Shown: piece after piece, positions 52,143-63,590 of the stretch | Layout of the letters: every line of letters starts with the position of its first letter | Position numbering within the stretch: position 1 is the stretch's first letter | NCBI RefSeq assembly: GCF_947172395.1 | Contig: NC_069090.1 | Coordinates: 7,698,291 to 7,762,290 of the forward strand | Direction: 5' to 3' | Source: Bicyclus anynana | Taxonomy: Eukaryota; Arthropoda; Insecta; Lepidoptera; Nymphalidae | Length of the DNA stretch: 64,000 bases | Program-made: the position numbers and the translations under genes | The notes under the pieces: model-generated | What the model saw: the letters and a program-made list of their open reading frames with translations, nothing else | Told to the model about the DNA's origin: nothing | Databases searched by the model: none

Positions 52143-52605
52143 TGTTACACATGCTCATTTCAAGCACGAAAGCATGCTACTATTGAGCAGTTGCTACTTA
52201 TTAGCATGTATATCACAACATTGCTAATAATGAGTATGCTTATTTCGAGCTTGCTCAAGAATCAACAGTCGTGCGATTTATGAGCATGCTACTTGCTGCG
52301 CGGGTGGAAGGTGCTTTTAGCGCGTCTGAACAGGTTTGCTTATTGAGTATGCTAGTCGATCAGCATTGCTATTCTGTATTCTCTTCACCTTCATCACTCC
52401 CTGTCTAACACGATACTATAGACAGAGAGCGATAGATACAAATTAGCATGTGTAATTGGAATGTTTGCTTTAAACATGCTTATTCAGGAGCATACTTAAA
52501 AATGGCATGCTTATTTGTAGCAAATGAAAACTGATGATAAGCATGCTCGTATGGAGCATACTTAATAGCACGTTCTTAGCATGCTATTTTAGAGCATGTG
52601 TAACA
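52143..52605. mobile_element. Inverted-repeat element dense in GAGCATGCT motifs
   Basis: The terminal repeats TGTTACACATGCTC and GAGCATGTGTAACA are perfect over 14 bp. Inside, AGCATGC, GAGCATG or TTGAGTATGC recur more than a dozen times in both orientations. No transposase frame or clear target duplication was seen. Confidence 0.7.
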
Positions 52606-53094
52606 ATACCTATAAGGTTTATTCTACGCGTCAGCTTTAGCGTTTTCCAAGTACTGTGATTTGATTCTACACATATTCAATTATTATAAATATACTTTCC
52701 AATCTCCCAGACGGGTCTTGTCATTTCGATGGCTGATTTTCGTAATAATTACTGTTCACTTAGCTAATAATGGTTTTAACATTTAGTTGAGATTAAAGTA
52801 CCCTTAATGTCAGGGCTAGCAGGACATAAGTCAGTTAATCCGAGACGGATTTCATGTCTTTCTCTATAGCTCACAAGCTGACTTCCGCGACTTCGCTTGC
52901 GTGGCAATCTCTGGTACTAACTTAAAGAACAGACTTTCAGTTTTAATATATTTAAGAGCACACCAGCTTTACGAACCGATTCCGGAACAGTTTCTGTGTC
53001 CGAATATGGCGTAGCAATCAATCAACAACTACAACTTGTGAATCAATAGGCGTAATAGTATGTAACAGTGGTGTAGTAGTTTCTATAATAATAA
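52606..53094. other. Intergenic sequence, nothing recognised
   Basis: No gene or repeat family is supported. Confidence 0.4.
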
Positions 53095-53157
53095 TCAGTC
53101 GCCGAGACGAGAATTTAGTGGTAGTCGTTAGTAGCACAGAATACATAAATATTACAA
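53095..53157 (+). promoter_or_regulatory. Candidate start site and non-coding first exon (speculative)
   Basis: An initiator TCAGTC (A at 53097) is followed at +27 by AGTCGT, a downstream-promoter-element-like match one base off the optimal spacing, then a consensus donor AA-GTAAGTAAG at 53157/53158. No downstream coding exon lies in the window. Confidence 0.3.
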
Positions 53158-53624
53158 GTAAGTAAGTAGTCAAATAAGTCGTCAGTATAACGTCAGTTAC
53201 CCCTCATTCGCACGAGAGTTTTTTAACGGACGTTAAAAAAGCATTAAATTAAGGTCTATTTCCAACGTCCAAAATTGAAAATGCAACAAAATTTAAAATG
53301 ATTCTGTTCTGACGCGTCACGACACGACACGTCAGACAAATGTTAATCCGGCTTAAGCATATTTCGCTTGGCAACATCTTCATAACTATATCAACAGGTG
53401 AAATCGGAGTCAAACGTCAAAAAGAAAAAAAACAATAAGTACTCTCTATTTTTAATGCACGACTTAAATAGACTCTGCGTTATCTGATTTGCAATATTGA
53501 CCTTTACGTGAACGTAATTAGTACATAGCGAGTTAGTACGGAGCAAGCATATTAATAACAAATCTGCAATAGATTTTGATAGAGTCAGAAAAACAATAAA
53601 TAATGTAAAATATGAAACCCCAAA
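53158..53624. other. Intergenic sequence, nothing recognised
   Basis: No gene or repeat is supported. Confidence 0.35.
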
Positions 53625-53720
53625 CAGACAGACAGACGTCTGTCTGTTTATCCTTTTTTATGTTAACCGAGCACCACGCTGACAGTCAGACAAAAAAAAT
53701 TTTTTTTTTTGCTTCAGTGT
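53625..53720. repeat. GACA/TGTC palindrome and HelB-like debris
   Basis: AACAGACAGACAGAC and GTCTGTCTGTTT form a near-perfect palindrome at about 53625-53650, followed by ATGTTAACCGAGCACCACGC as in HelB interiors. Confidence 0.5.
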
Positions 53721-53749
53721 CGAAATTATGACAGCTCCAACTGTAAGTA

Positions 53750-54235
53750 CTAGCGGACGCCCGCGATTTTATCTGCGTGAAAATCGATGTGAACTTTTAA
53801 CCCGTATTTTACCCCTTTCTTTTTATATCTGTGCACGTTTTTTATATCAAAAATAGTCCATTAATCATTTTACAATATATAACTTAAAACAAGAACGATT
53901 TATATTAATAAATTTCAACAACATATCGGCAGTTTTTTGAACAATCTTGAATGACATTATTTTTATTATAATTTTTGGAGTGGATGTAACAATTTATACA
54001 AATGCAACTGAAAAAACGAAGGACCTTCCATACAAACTTTCAATCCCTGTTTTAACACCTTAAGACTAAATTTTCGCGACTAAATGTATCCATCCATATA
54101 ACCATATTCATATTATCTTCGTCTACAATCGTGCACTACTTCGTCTACAATTATTTGAATTAATTCAGTAGTTTCAGCGTGATGCCCAGTAAACAAATAC
54201 ACGGACAGACAGACAAATAATAAAAAAAATATATT
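53750..54235 (-). mobile_element. HelB Helitron-like element
   Basis: The 3' end on the minus strand is GCGGGCGTCCGCTAG. The interior shows TTTCAATCCCTGTTTTAACA on the plus strand and a GACAGACAGACAAATA end. It is collinear with 15745-16234. Confidence 0.65.
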
Positions 54236-54544
54236 TTTGGCTTCAGTATCGATATTATATAATGAAACAAACAACAAAAATTTTCAAAATATCTTCAATG
54301 TACAGAATTTGACCTGTTACAGTTTTATTACAAGTATAGATTGCTTTTGCTGTCGCTACCGACGTAGGTGCGTCCAGTCGTCCACATGTGTCCTACGTGT
54401 GGCGCAATCAGTGGAAAGTTGCTCTGCACTTATCTATGTATCGTAAACTTTACTGCTAAGCCCGTATGTTAATATTATATTTAAGATATTATACTAAACG
54501 GTAGATAGATATGTATATTTTATGCTAAGACTTTAAATTGTTTA

Positions 54545-54685
54545 TTACTTCGCTGTGTCCAGATATCACCACGCAACTCCTCAGTAGGTGACGTGTAGTC
54601 GAGACAGATTAAGTACCTATAGTCTAAAAAAAAAATATTCATACAGCCGAACGTAAAACCTCCTCCTTTTTGGAAGTCAGTTAAA
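54545..54685 (-). repeat. CCGACTTCC-type repeat
   Basis: The minus strand begins AACTGACTTCCAAAAAGGAG and continues ACGTTCGGCTGTATG, a common lepidopteran repeat. Confidence 0.5.
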
Positions 54686-54687
54686 AA

Positions 54688-54793
54688 GTGGAATTCATAG
54701 ACGTTGTAGGGGCACCCCCAGGGAATCATTCAGCCGCTGAGTGTTGAATTTAACCTCAATTTTTTGATAATTTACAACGTCTATGAATTCCAC
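54688..54793. repeat. Perfect 21-bp inverted repeat
   Basis: The arms at 54688-54708 and 54773-54793 (core GGAATTCATAGACGTTGTA) are exact complements around a 64-base loop. No target duplication or family was seen. Confidence 0.75.
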
Positions 54794-55896
54794 TGTAAGC
54801 TCCCCTCTATAAGATGACCTTCACCGACTTGTCTGCCAGATGAAAAGTTTATCAAATTAAATATATTGCCAATGCCTAAAGAATTTCAGTCCTAATTATG
54901 ATTAATTAACAGTTTATTAATTTTTTAACTTTTTACAGGTTTGGTTAATAGACAAATGTCATACCAATAAAGTATGAAGTCTATAAAATATGCAAACATT
55001 GGATATTTTTTCCCGTCACAACTCTAGAGTATGTAGCTATAAACAGGTAACTTGATAGTAGTAACTAGCACTAGTCTGTTTAATGATTAAAAGTTAAGTT
55101 GAAATTTCATTAGAAACACGATAGTATAGGGTTGTCTGCGAAATATCAGTCCTGGATCCCGGACATCATCATAATCCTTATTATTAATATTTCCTTGACT
55201 GATTTTTTTTTGCCAACCTATTGACAATATATTTATTGATATACTTAAAATTTAATTTAATAATGATGTGTAAAAACATAATAACAAACATTTTAACTAC
55301 ACGCGTATTACTTAATAGTATTCAAAGTATTCAATATTCAGAATGGCTACACTGTTGATAGCTCGACGCGCGTTGAAATCTTTTGTACAACGAATTAACC
55401 CATGGTTATTTTTACTTCGTACGTAAAAAAGAGTGTTATACGTTTGACGTTTGTGCTTGGGTATCTCAGTGTTTGTCTGAGACATCGTAGCTTCTAAAAT
55501 CTAGATAATAATAATAATAATAAAAACATTTATTTAGCCAAAACAACATAACATAAATAAGAAAAAAACATGAGAATTAATACTAACTTAATACTAAGGC
55601 TTCGGCTGAATGGGGCGCTGCCTCAGCTCTATGCTACAGCTAAGTAACTGTAGTAACTAAACGAACATACCTATCTTAATTAGTTTTTTTTTTATTTGGT
55701 TCTTAGCTAATTTGAACTAAAAACTAATTTTAATGTATAAAGTTACATAATATATATAATTTTTTTTATATAAAATTGCACAGAAGAAAAATGTTTGCTA
55801 ACTTCGCAAACTAAGAACTAACTAAGAAGAAATAATTATATTAGTTACACATTTATAGTAATACTAAGTAACCACACCGGGTCATCATTATATTTT
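54794..55896. other. Intergenic AT-rich sequence
   Basis: A short (ATA)n run lies at about 55505-55523. No gene is supported. Confidence 0.4.
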
Positions 55897-56218
55897 GACG
55901 GCCTCCGTGGCGCAGTGGTATGCGCGGTGGATTTACATAACGGAGGTCCTGGGTTCGATCCCCGGCTGGGTCAATTGTGATTTTCTTAATTGGTCCAGGT
56001 CTAGCTGGTGGGAGGCTTCGGCCGTGGCTAGTTACCACCCTACAGACAAAGACGTACCGCCAAGCGATTTAGCGTTCCGGTACGATGTCGTGTAGAAACC
56101 GAAAAGTGGTATGGATTTTCATCCTCCTCCTTACAAGTTAGCCCGCTTCCATCTTAGACTGCATCATCACTTACCATCAGGTGAGATTGTAGTCAAGGGC
56201 TAACTTGTAAAGAATAAA
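55897..56218 (+). repeat. SINE-B, full length
   Basis: The head is GGCCTCCGTGGCGCAGTGGT, the B-box GGTTCGATCCC, and the tail is A-rich after CAAGGGCTAACTTG. Confidence 0.9.
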
Positions 56219-56334
56219 TAAAATAAAATAAATAAAATAGCACACTTATGTCTTAATCAAAACCGAGCTTAATCTGTAGATCTTTCATTCAGGTCTGAAA
56301 AATAGGATTACATAAAGAAGTATTTACTATTTAC

Positions 56335-56476
56335 CGGCGGCAGTCCGTCGCAGTCTGTGGCTAAAGTGCGCGAGAGACGCACGCGGACTTACAGTACGTG
56401 TGAGTTTAGAACGTTCGTTTTCATTGGTCTGAACTTTGACAATTTTGTGTGTGTGCATTTGGTTTGACACAGTAAG
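56335..56476 (+). promoter_or_regulatory. Candidate promoter and first exon (speculative)
   Basis: This GC-richer island (GGCGGCAGTCCGTCGCAGTC, GCGCGAGAGACGCACGCGGA) ends at a consensus donor, CAGTAAG-GTAAGTG, at 56476/56477. Such a block fits an insect non-coding first exon on the plus strand, with coding exons beyond the window. A LINE remnant follows directly. Confidence 0.3.
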
Positions 56477-56529
56477 GTAAGTGTTTGTTTTCCTTCAATT
56501 TATTATAACATATTAATTTACTTCATTAA

Positions 56530-56935
56530 GAGTTGAATAGCATTACTTACGAGCATCGGCGGAAAGTTGCCAGTTTATCGGTGTTTTATAGGATATATTT
56601 TGGAGAATGTGCTCAGGAGCTATTCGGTGTCATACCACCTTCGCCTTTTTACCATCGCACCGCAAGACATCGGGTGGGTTTTCATCCCTATGTTGTAGAT
56701 GTCCCTAGGACCCGTACAAAACGCTTTTCGTCTTCTTTTCTCATACGCACGGCTAAGGTTTGGAATGCCCTTCCCAAGTCTGTGTTTCCTGAATATTATA
56801 ACTTGGGTATCTTCAAAACAAGAGTGAATAGGCACCTTCTAGGCAAGCGTGTCCCATCTTAGACTGTATCTACACTTACCATCAGGTTAGATCATGGTCA
56901 AACGCGAGCCTATTTGCATTAAAAAAACAAAACTT
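56530..56935 (+). mobile_element. Non-LTR retrotransposon C-terminus (Jockey-like)
   Basis: An open frame of about 109 codons (56533-56862) reads EHRRKVASLSVFYRIYFGEC, HRTARHRVGFHPYVVDVPRT, RFSSSFLIRTAKVWNALPKS and VFPEYYNLGIFKTRVNRHLL. It is followed by a short 3' UTR (CTTACCATCAGGTTAGATCA) and an A-rich end. The copy is 5' truncated but frame-intact. Confidence 0.85.
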
Positions 56936-58812
56936 TTCGGAAGTTATCCATTATAAATAGTGATTAATTGATTTATTAATTGCGAATCTTTGTAGCGGCA
57001 TTTTTTACATCTCCTGGGGATGCTACGGCATTAACACAGGGCATTAATACAGGATTTTTTACCGGATCTAGGTGGGTGTGTGCTTTGATTCAGTCAGTCA
57101 TGGTTAATAGCAAAATTAATTAATTAGTCCTAATCTTTAAGAAACCAAAATTTTGTAATCAATATTTAATTATTCTCTAAGTTCTCGTTCCACACATCTC
57201 CTCTCCAGATCAAAATTATTTTAAAGTTAAACTAGCAAAATATTCCGTATAATAATCCTAATTTTCTGTGTATTTTCAGTTTTATAATTTAAAAATGTGT
57301 TTTTATATTAATTCGTGGTTTGAAAAATATAGTGCAAAGTGTAAATATTATATTTTTATAGTATTTGAAATAAACCTATAAACACATGAGATTAAAAAAC
57401 TTTTCCTCAGTAACAAACACAATGTAGATCATTATTAATATATTCTTTTTTTTTTTAAATAATTGTAATCACTTTAAAATGAACCCTGACCCGATAAACT
57501 TGAGCAATATTCCATTAGCATTGTAACGTCGTACCGGGGTTAATCTATTTCGTATTAACATCACCGCCAAACTAAAACTATGTCTCATACTTATTGTAAT
57601 CTTTCATAAGCCATTGTCGGCTTCACTGCACGGTTGAATCTAAGAGCTCGGAATTAAGTCCAGTTTTTTAGCTATTGTGGCTTGTTTATAGGTTTAATTT
57701 TAATCTCAGGGTTGCTCACGTCAGGCTAAAAAAAGCCCAGGAATTAATATCACTTACGAGTATATTAAAGGTATTGATGAAGTTTTATTTTATTCCAGGA
57801 TTATCTACCTTTAATTAAATTTAAGTTATTAAGAGACAAATCAATGATTTCCTAAAAGAACAAAAAAAGAAGGAATTGGATGGAGCTTTTATAGGAATTC
57901 TTGATTTATGTTATTTATAAGTAATTTGTCGACTATTATATCTTTGTGACTATCAGCAGATAATGTAATATGGTATCGATTGCATCGACTGTCAGTCTAT
58001 CTATTATTTGATTCGAAATGAATCTCTTGACCTTAATAAGGTAATATCATCCGATTTCATACAGTATTTTGTAATGTATACCTAATATAAAGGTCAATGG
58101 TTGCAAGCTAATCTGAAATATAACTACTTACAGAGAAAAATAAGTATTCATATACAATTCATAGAACATGTTATAAATAAAAAACAACACTGTACTGTTT
58201 CCATAATGCTCTACTGTTTGTATAATGCTCCACTATATATCGTAAAGTGCTATTTTAAAAATTCCGTTCTATCGCAAAACAATACGTTTCTAAATGTTTA
58301 ATTACAACATGTCCTAAAGATACCTTTCCCACGATCATTTCATATCAACTTACCTCACTGTCATTGCGATCATTACCAAAAAAACTGTAGCACAGCGCAA
58401 TAAATCCTAAACAGACATTAAAATGGGTGTTAACGATGGGAAAACGTGTAATTGATACTATTTTTATAAGAACTAAAGCATTGTTTCAAGACCTTTCACA
58501 TTCTACACATATAATATATATCACCTCGGACTAATTACTTAAGGACCTGCCTCGCTATAGCTTGGCAACTTGGCAACTTCGTTAACACTCTCAATGGTCC
58601 GCCCGGGCCAAGGGGTATGTAGCGATGAATGAAAAACCCACGACTGATGCACCTCACTTCTCCGAATTAATGTTAGAAAGCTACTTTTTATACTGGAACA
58701 ATGCTCCCCTTTTCCTTTCAACTAATAAGCTAACCTGATAAGTGTATATTGACTTTTCCTTTTAATATTACTTTTTCACACCAATTAATTAATCTTTTAT
58801 CTTTTCGTCGTC
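56936..58812. other. Intergenic AT-rich sequence
   Basis: Nearly 1.9 kb without a recognised gene, RNA or repeat. Short frames at 58101-58301 and 58539-58721 have no recognisable protein. If 56335-56476 is a real first exon, this would be its intron. Confidence 0.4.
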
Positions 58813-59125
58813 GTCGTCGTCATCAACCCATATTCGGCTCACTGCTGAGCTCGAGTCTCCTCTCAGAATGAGAGGGGTTAGGCCAGTAGTCCACCACACT
58901 GGCCCAATGCGGATTGGCAGACTTCACACACGCAGAGAATTATGGTAATTCTCTGGTATGCAGGTTTCCTCACGATGTTTTCTTTCACCGATTGAGACAC
59001 GTGTTATTTAATTTCTTGAAATGCACACAACTGAAAAGTTGGAGGTGCATGCCCCGGACCGGATTCGAACCCACACCCTCCGGAATCGGAGGCAGAGGTC
59101 ATATCCACTGGGCTATCACGGCTTT
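58813..59125 (-). repeat. SINE-A, full length
   Basis: This is the best preserved minus-strand copy: tail CGTCGTCATCAACCCATATT on the left and the tRNA-like head complement GGATTCGAACCCACACCCTC on the right. Confidence 0.9.
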
Positions 59126-59941
59126 TATCTTTTACCAAGGGGAAATTTAGTGAGATATTATTAGTAAGCAAACTAATACTAGATATTATTAGTTCACTTG
59201 ACCGTGAAAACTAATATGTAATTGAATCACGATTACAATTATTATAGATGACAAAGAAATAACGGAAGTTTATTGTGAAAAAAAAAATTGTTTGATAATT
59301 TGAGATTGTATTTTTATAAATGGACATGTTCTCATTACCATCAATTTGAGGTGTAGATGTTAGAGTTTGGCTACTGAAAGACTAAAGAAGAGACTAAAGT
59401 CGTGTGGCATTATTAATATTTTTTAAAAAATGCATATGTGTGAATACATTACTGCCTATAAAAAATGCAATTGTATCTAGCAAACTGTGTTATTTCAATA
59501 TTTGCGATATCAGTATCCAGTTCCATTAGCCAAATACTAACATCTACTTCAAATTAGTAGTGAACGTTGAACATGTGTATTAGTAAAACATTAATTAACA
59601 ATTATTTCAAAACATGAATTTCGAAATCATAAAACATTTTTTTAATAAACATCCGTACTTTATGTACCTGTAATAACCATACCCTGCAGACTGAAATACA
59701 GCAATGCTTCTTGACTGTTTAGATAGGCATACAATGTAATAATAAAACTTTCTGTGTATTCTGTTTTGTAAAGTTAGAATGAAAATCGAAAATCGAAGCT
59801 GGAAATGTGGTCCACTCAATTTACTAACCGTGATGTAAGTTAGCTACCTAATAGAATTCACATCAAATCAATAAGAACCGCATTTTTCTACTGGAAACTG
59901 TAATTTACCTACTGTATGATATAAACGATAGGATAGGATAT
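59126..59941. other. Intergenic AT-rich sequence
   Basis: No gene or repeat was recognised. Confidence 0.4.
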
Positions 59942-60212
59942 GACGTGATAGCCCAGAGGATATGACCTCTGCCTCCGATTCCGGAGGGTGTGGGTTCGAA
60001 TCCGGTCCGGGGCATGCACCTCCAACTTCAGTTGTGTGCATTTTAAGAAATTAAATATCACGTGTCTCAATCAATCAATCACGTGTGTGAAGTCTGCCAA
60101 TCCGCATTGGGCCAGCGTGGTGGACTATTGACCTAACCCCTCTCATTCTGAGAGGAGACTCGAGCTCAGCAGTGAGCCGAATATGGGTTGATGACGATGA
60201 TATAAACGAGCG
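59942..60212 (+). repeat. SINE-A with internal deletion
   Basis: The head ACGTGATAGCCCAGAGGATA is intact, with B-box GGTTCGAATCC. The middle is replaced by (AATC)n between CGTGTCTC and CACGTGTGTGAAG. Confidence 0.87.
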
Positions 60213-60285
60213 GTTGTCAATGGGCATCGGATGACATTTTTTTTCATAGAACTTCAATGTTGATCAGTTATCTATCCTAATCTAT

Positions 60286-60500
60286 ATTGATATTATAAAT
60301 GCGAAAGTAAATCTGTCTGCCTGTCTTTTCACGGCCAAGCGGCTGAACCGATCAAAATGAATTTTGATATTATGATAAATGGGACCTTGGAGCAGAACAT
60401 ACTACTACTATCCCTTTAGTAGTACTTTTTATCCCTAAAATAAAAAGAGAAGGGGGTGAAATAGGAGTTGAAAGTTTCTACGGAAAGGCGATAGCGATAG
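60286..60500 (+). repeat. HelB-like fragment
   Basis: TATTGATATTATAAATGCGA, GGCTGAACCGATCAAAATGA and GGGGGTGAAATAGGAGTTGA match HelB. It ends in a short (GCGATA)n run instead of CTAG. Confidence 0.55.
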
Positions 60501-61439
60501 CGATAGCGTAGTCATTAAATAAATAGTGAATACGAAATCAGGTGATTTAAGAATAACTAACAATAGTCTAGCTGGTAAATTTCGTATATGTCAACTAGCT
60601 TACGTCAAAGATAGTGAATTTCCCTGCAGACCTAAGAAGCAAATTCTACTTTGACCTTTTTCCCTTAGCCTTCCATTCCTAAATGTTTTTAAGCAACACC
60701 AAACGTGCGATTGTTAACAACCTTAACGGAAATCCGGCCAACAAAAATACAAATCAAAGTAAACTTGTAATTAATAGATAACATAACTTACGTGTTTCTA
60801 ATTCTTTTTTTGTGAAACAAATACCTTTATAATTTCAACATAATCACAAAATCTCACATGATTTTATCATTTAGTTTTCCTTTCAACGCATTTTTGCAAT
60901 ATTTTCTACGGTTTTTCCATTAACTCGTTTCCTAAGCATACGTCTTACATCCTTAGCTCTTGTAACTATATTCATAAGAACTATAATTCAATATCACTTA
61001 TCAGAATAGTGTTTTTGTCAACGTATCAGTACACTGCAGTGTCCCAATTTTCTCACACACGTATTTACTAGTACTTCAAAGAAATAAATACTTTATACAC
61101 AACCATGTAAGTCATATATTTGCTTGCACATTTGGATGTTTTTGCTTTATTAACTTTAAACTGCACTTCAGCTTTAGATATACAAGCAAAAAGCAAGTGC
61201 AAAGGTAATAACGTATGTTGTGCTTATTTATATTTTGCCTAATCACAGATTTAAGAGCAAAATTTCAACATTATTTTCATTTTCATAACTGGCGGAGAAA
61301 ACAGATGGTCAAACTATGAAGTAGCCACGTCATCAGCAATACTCCATAAGAATGCTAGGAATTATTAAACTAAATCATATTACACAAATTTTTTTTGTTA
61401 ATTTTATAACACTAGTACTCGCTTTCTTTTTAAAAGATC
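60501..61439. other. Intergenic AT-rich sequence
   Basis: No gene or repeat was recognised. Confidence 0.4.
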
Positions 61440-61615
61440 GTCGGCGGTAGGCGTCGATTAATCGCTCAATCGACGCCTCCCGTGCCAGAAGGCTGGCCTA
61501 TATTTAGGCCAGAGAATTAGTATTGCCATACAACGTGGCAATACCGCCAGCCTCCTGAGCATTTTACCAATGAACATCGATTCGGACGAATTCTACGACG
61601 CCTAAGTCTGTAGAT
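61440..61615 (+). repeat. Non-LTR retrotransposon C-terminal remnant
   Basis: One frame reads IAIQRGNTASLLSILP, the same C-terminus as the better copy at 23289-23465. The block is rich in short hairpins (for example GGCGTCGATT with AATCGACGCC, 61450-61477), which are probably by-products of the coding sequence. Confidence 0.6.
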
Positions 61616-61879
61616 ATAATGATATTTCCTTTTATAAAAATTTTATAATTGTGTAAGGATCGTTTTCCCAAATTCAATTACAAAATATCTATTGTTTCTC
61701 ACATTTCAAAACACAAACGTGTGTGTACGCCATTGTTGCGTGTGTAATTGATCCTAATTAACACAGATGTCACACCTAGATTAGGAATAAATACCTGCAA
61801 ATATCTTGCGTGCCGTGCGCGCCGTACGCCAGCTATTCTACTTACCTACGTAGTAAATACATAATATAATCTTTTAAAC
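61616..61879. other. No feature recognised
   Basis: AT-rich sequence without a supported gene. Confidence 0.35.
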
Positions 61880-62065
61880 AAAAAAAAATCAACCGACTTC
61901 AAAATCATAAAATAGACTAAAAAGCGAAAAATAAACATCGTAAAAAAAAGGATAATAGCACATACGATGTTTATTTTTTGCTTTTTAGTCTATTTTTGTG
62001 ATTTTGAAGTCGGTTGATTTAAAAATAGACTAAAAAGCGAAAAATTTACATCGTATGTGCTATTA
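61880..62065. repeat. Inverted CCGACTTC repeat (hairpin)
   Basis: CAACCGACTTCAAAATCATA and GATTTTGAAGTCGGTTG flank a near-perfect inverted repeat with AAAAAGCGAAAAATAAACAT in each arm. A further partial copy follows on the right. Confidence 0.7.
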
Positions 62066-62211
62066 TACTAGTTAGTACAGTTTGTTGACGAATTTGATAT
62101 GAATACTATTCATATAAAATTACAGCTTTCTAGCTCTACGATAACACACTAGACTACATGGCAAAGACATAAGGGCTCCTTGTTGGCTACGGAACAATAA
62201 AAATCAAACAA

Positions 62212-62404
62212 TCTATTCTAATATTATAAAGCTGAAGAGTTTGTTTGTTTGATTGAACGCGCTAATCTAAGGAACTACTGGTCCGATTTGATAAATTCTT
62301 TCAGTGTTAGATAGCCCATTTTTCGAGGAAAGCTATAGGCTACATTTTATCCCCGTATTCCTACGGGAACGGGAACCACGCGGGTGGAACCGCGCGGTGT
62401 CTAC
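62212..62404 (+). mobile_element. HelA Helitron-like element
   Basis: It begins TCTATTCTAATATTATAAAG after A. The 3' end GCGGTGTCTACT has lost the CTAG by mutation. Confidence 0.7.
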
Positions 62405-62861
62405 TAATCACAAATATATACCGTCGTCTACCAGGAAACGAGCTGTATTGTTATGAAAATACTTATTGTAAAACGAATGTTCTAAATTATATTTTTATGA
62501 CCTTCCTTTATAAATTATTACTACGAGTAGGATCTCAATCATTTCAAACTGAACACACTTTGGAACTAAAAATACTTTTTCAATAACATCAAAATTGTTT
62601 TTGTAATAATAAACTAAATTGAACATTGTTGATTAAAAAATAGCAATCGCTGTTATTTTTCTTTCGGTTTTCTTCTAAACTAAGTCTGAATAATAACCCT
62701 GAAAAATAGTAATAAAAAAAAACTCAATTTGGATTACTTTTTTAAGAAAATGCCCAAAATAGAAACGGGCCGGACACAGAACCTCCCATTTTTTATCAGT
62801 TAAAAACAAACAATATCGTGTACATCAAATAAAAATTACTGTGCACTCTGACTACCATCTA
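62405..62861. other. Intergenic AT-rich sequence
   Basis: No gene or repeat was recognised. Confidence 0.4.
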
Positions 62862-63120
62862 CGTCGTTAGTCCCGTGGTCTTTGGATCAGGAGGTAATAG
62901 GTTCGAATCCTGGCTATGAAATACTGAACTTTTCTTTCTTTCTAGAAACTTTGAGTAGGGAAGTTGGCTGTGTACCTATCTTGGAGAGCACTATCAATAT
63001 TATTATCATTAAGATCTGCTATCCCGTCAACCTGCATTGGAGCAGCGTGGTGGGTCTAACCTCCATACCCCTCTGCTTTAAGGGGGGAGGCCTGGCCAGT
63101 TACGAGTACTGTGCCGTCTA
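62862..63120 (+). repeat. SINE-D
   Basis: The tRNA-like head GTGGTCTTTGGATCAGGAGG carries B-box GGTTCGAATCC, followed by CAACCTGCATTGGAGCAGCG and GGGAGGCCTGGCCAG. The 79-codon frame over it is not a gene. Confidence 0.6.
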
Positions 63121-63427
63121 GGCTAGGGCCAATTGGTAAAAAAAACTTAGCTTTTCGAAGCGTTTAAATTAAACACACACGTTCCACTCTCACTTATGAA
63201 ATGTAATTAAGAATCGATTATCATTATATTTTTTTCAATGTAGTATAGGGAAAATGTGCAATATCATTATACAATAAGTCTCTTTTGTGGCCCCTAGAAA
63301 GTCAAAAGTACATATTTCCACATTCTTTAACTATGGCATATCAGAGTATAATATACCGGAGTTATATAAAAATTCATGAAATCGTATCGTCTATTCCTTT
63401 CTACATACTTATTACTTACTTAATTTT
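63121..63427. other. Intergenic AT-rich sequence
   Basis: No gene or repeat was recognised. Confidence 0.35.
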
Positions 63428-63485
63428 GCGGGATTTGTGAGAAACTGAATTTCACGCAGACGAAGCGCGTAGGGCGTCCGCTAGT
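63428..63485 (+). mobile_element. HelB 3' end
   Basis: It shows GCGGGATTTGTGAGAAACTG and CACGCAGACGAAG, ending GGGCGTCCGCTAG followed by T. Confidence 0.55.
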
Positions 63486-63504
63486 AATTCAATATTTTAT
63501 AGCT

Positions 63505-63590
63505 TAAGTAGAATACTTGAACTAAGGACCTTTTAATCTGAAGGTACATAGGCTAACCACTGGACCAAACAAGGCAGTTAAAGCAAGGTA
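63505..63590 (-). repeat. SINE-D head fragment
   Basis: On the minus strand CCAGTGGTTAGCCTATGTAC and TTAAAAGGTCCTTAGTTCAA resemble the tRNA-like head of 35413-35600. Confidence 0.4.

Noticed and set aside
59942..60005. tRNA gene in the SINE-A and SINE-B heads
   Set aside because: A- and B-boxes are present but the acceptor and anticodon stems do not pair properly. The same body sequence follows in each copy, so these are SINE promoters.
61443..61548. Multi-branched RNA-like fold (three hairpins closed by GGCGGT/ACCGCC)
   Set aside because: The stretch also reads IAIQRGNTASLLSILP, the known C-terminus of a non-LTR element seen better at 23289-23465. The hairpins are most simply incidental to that remnant.
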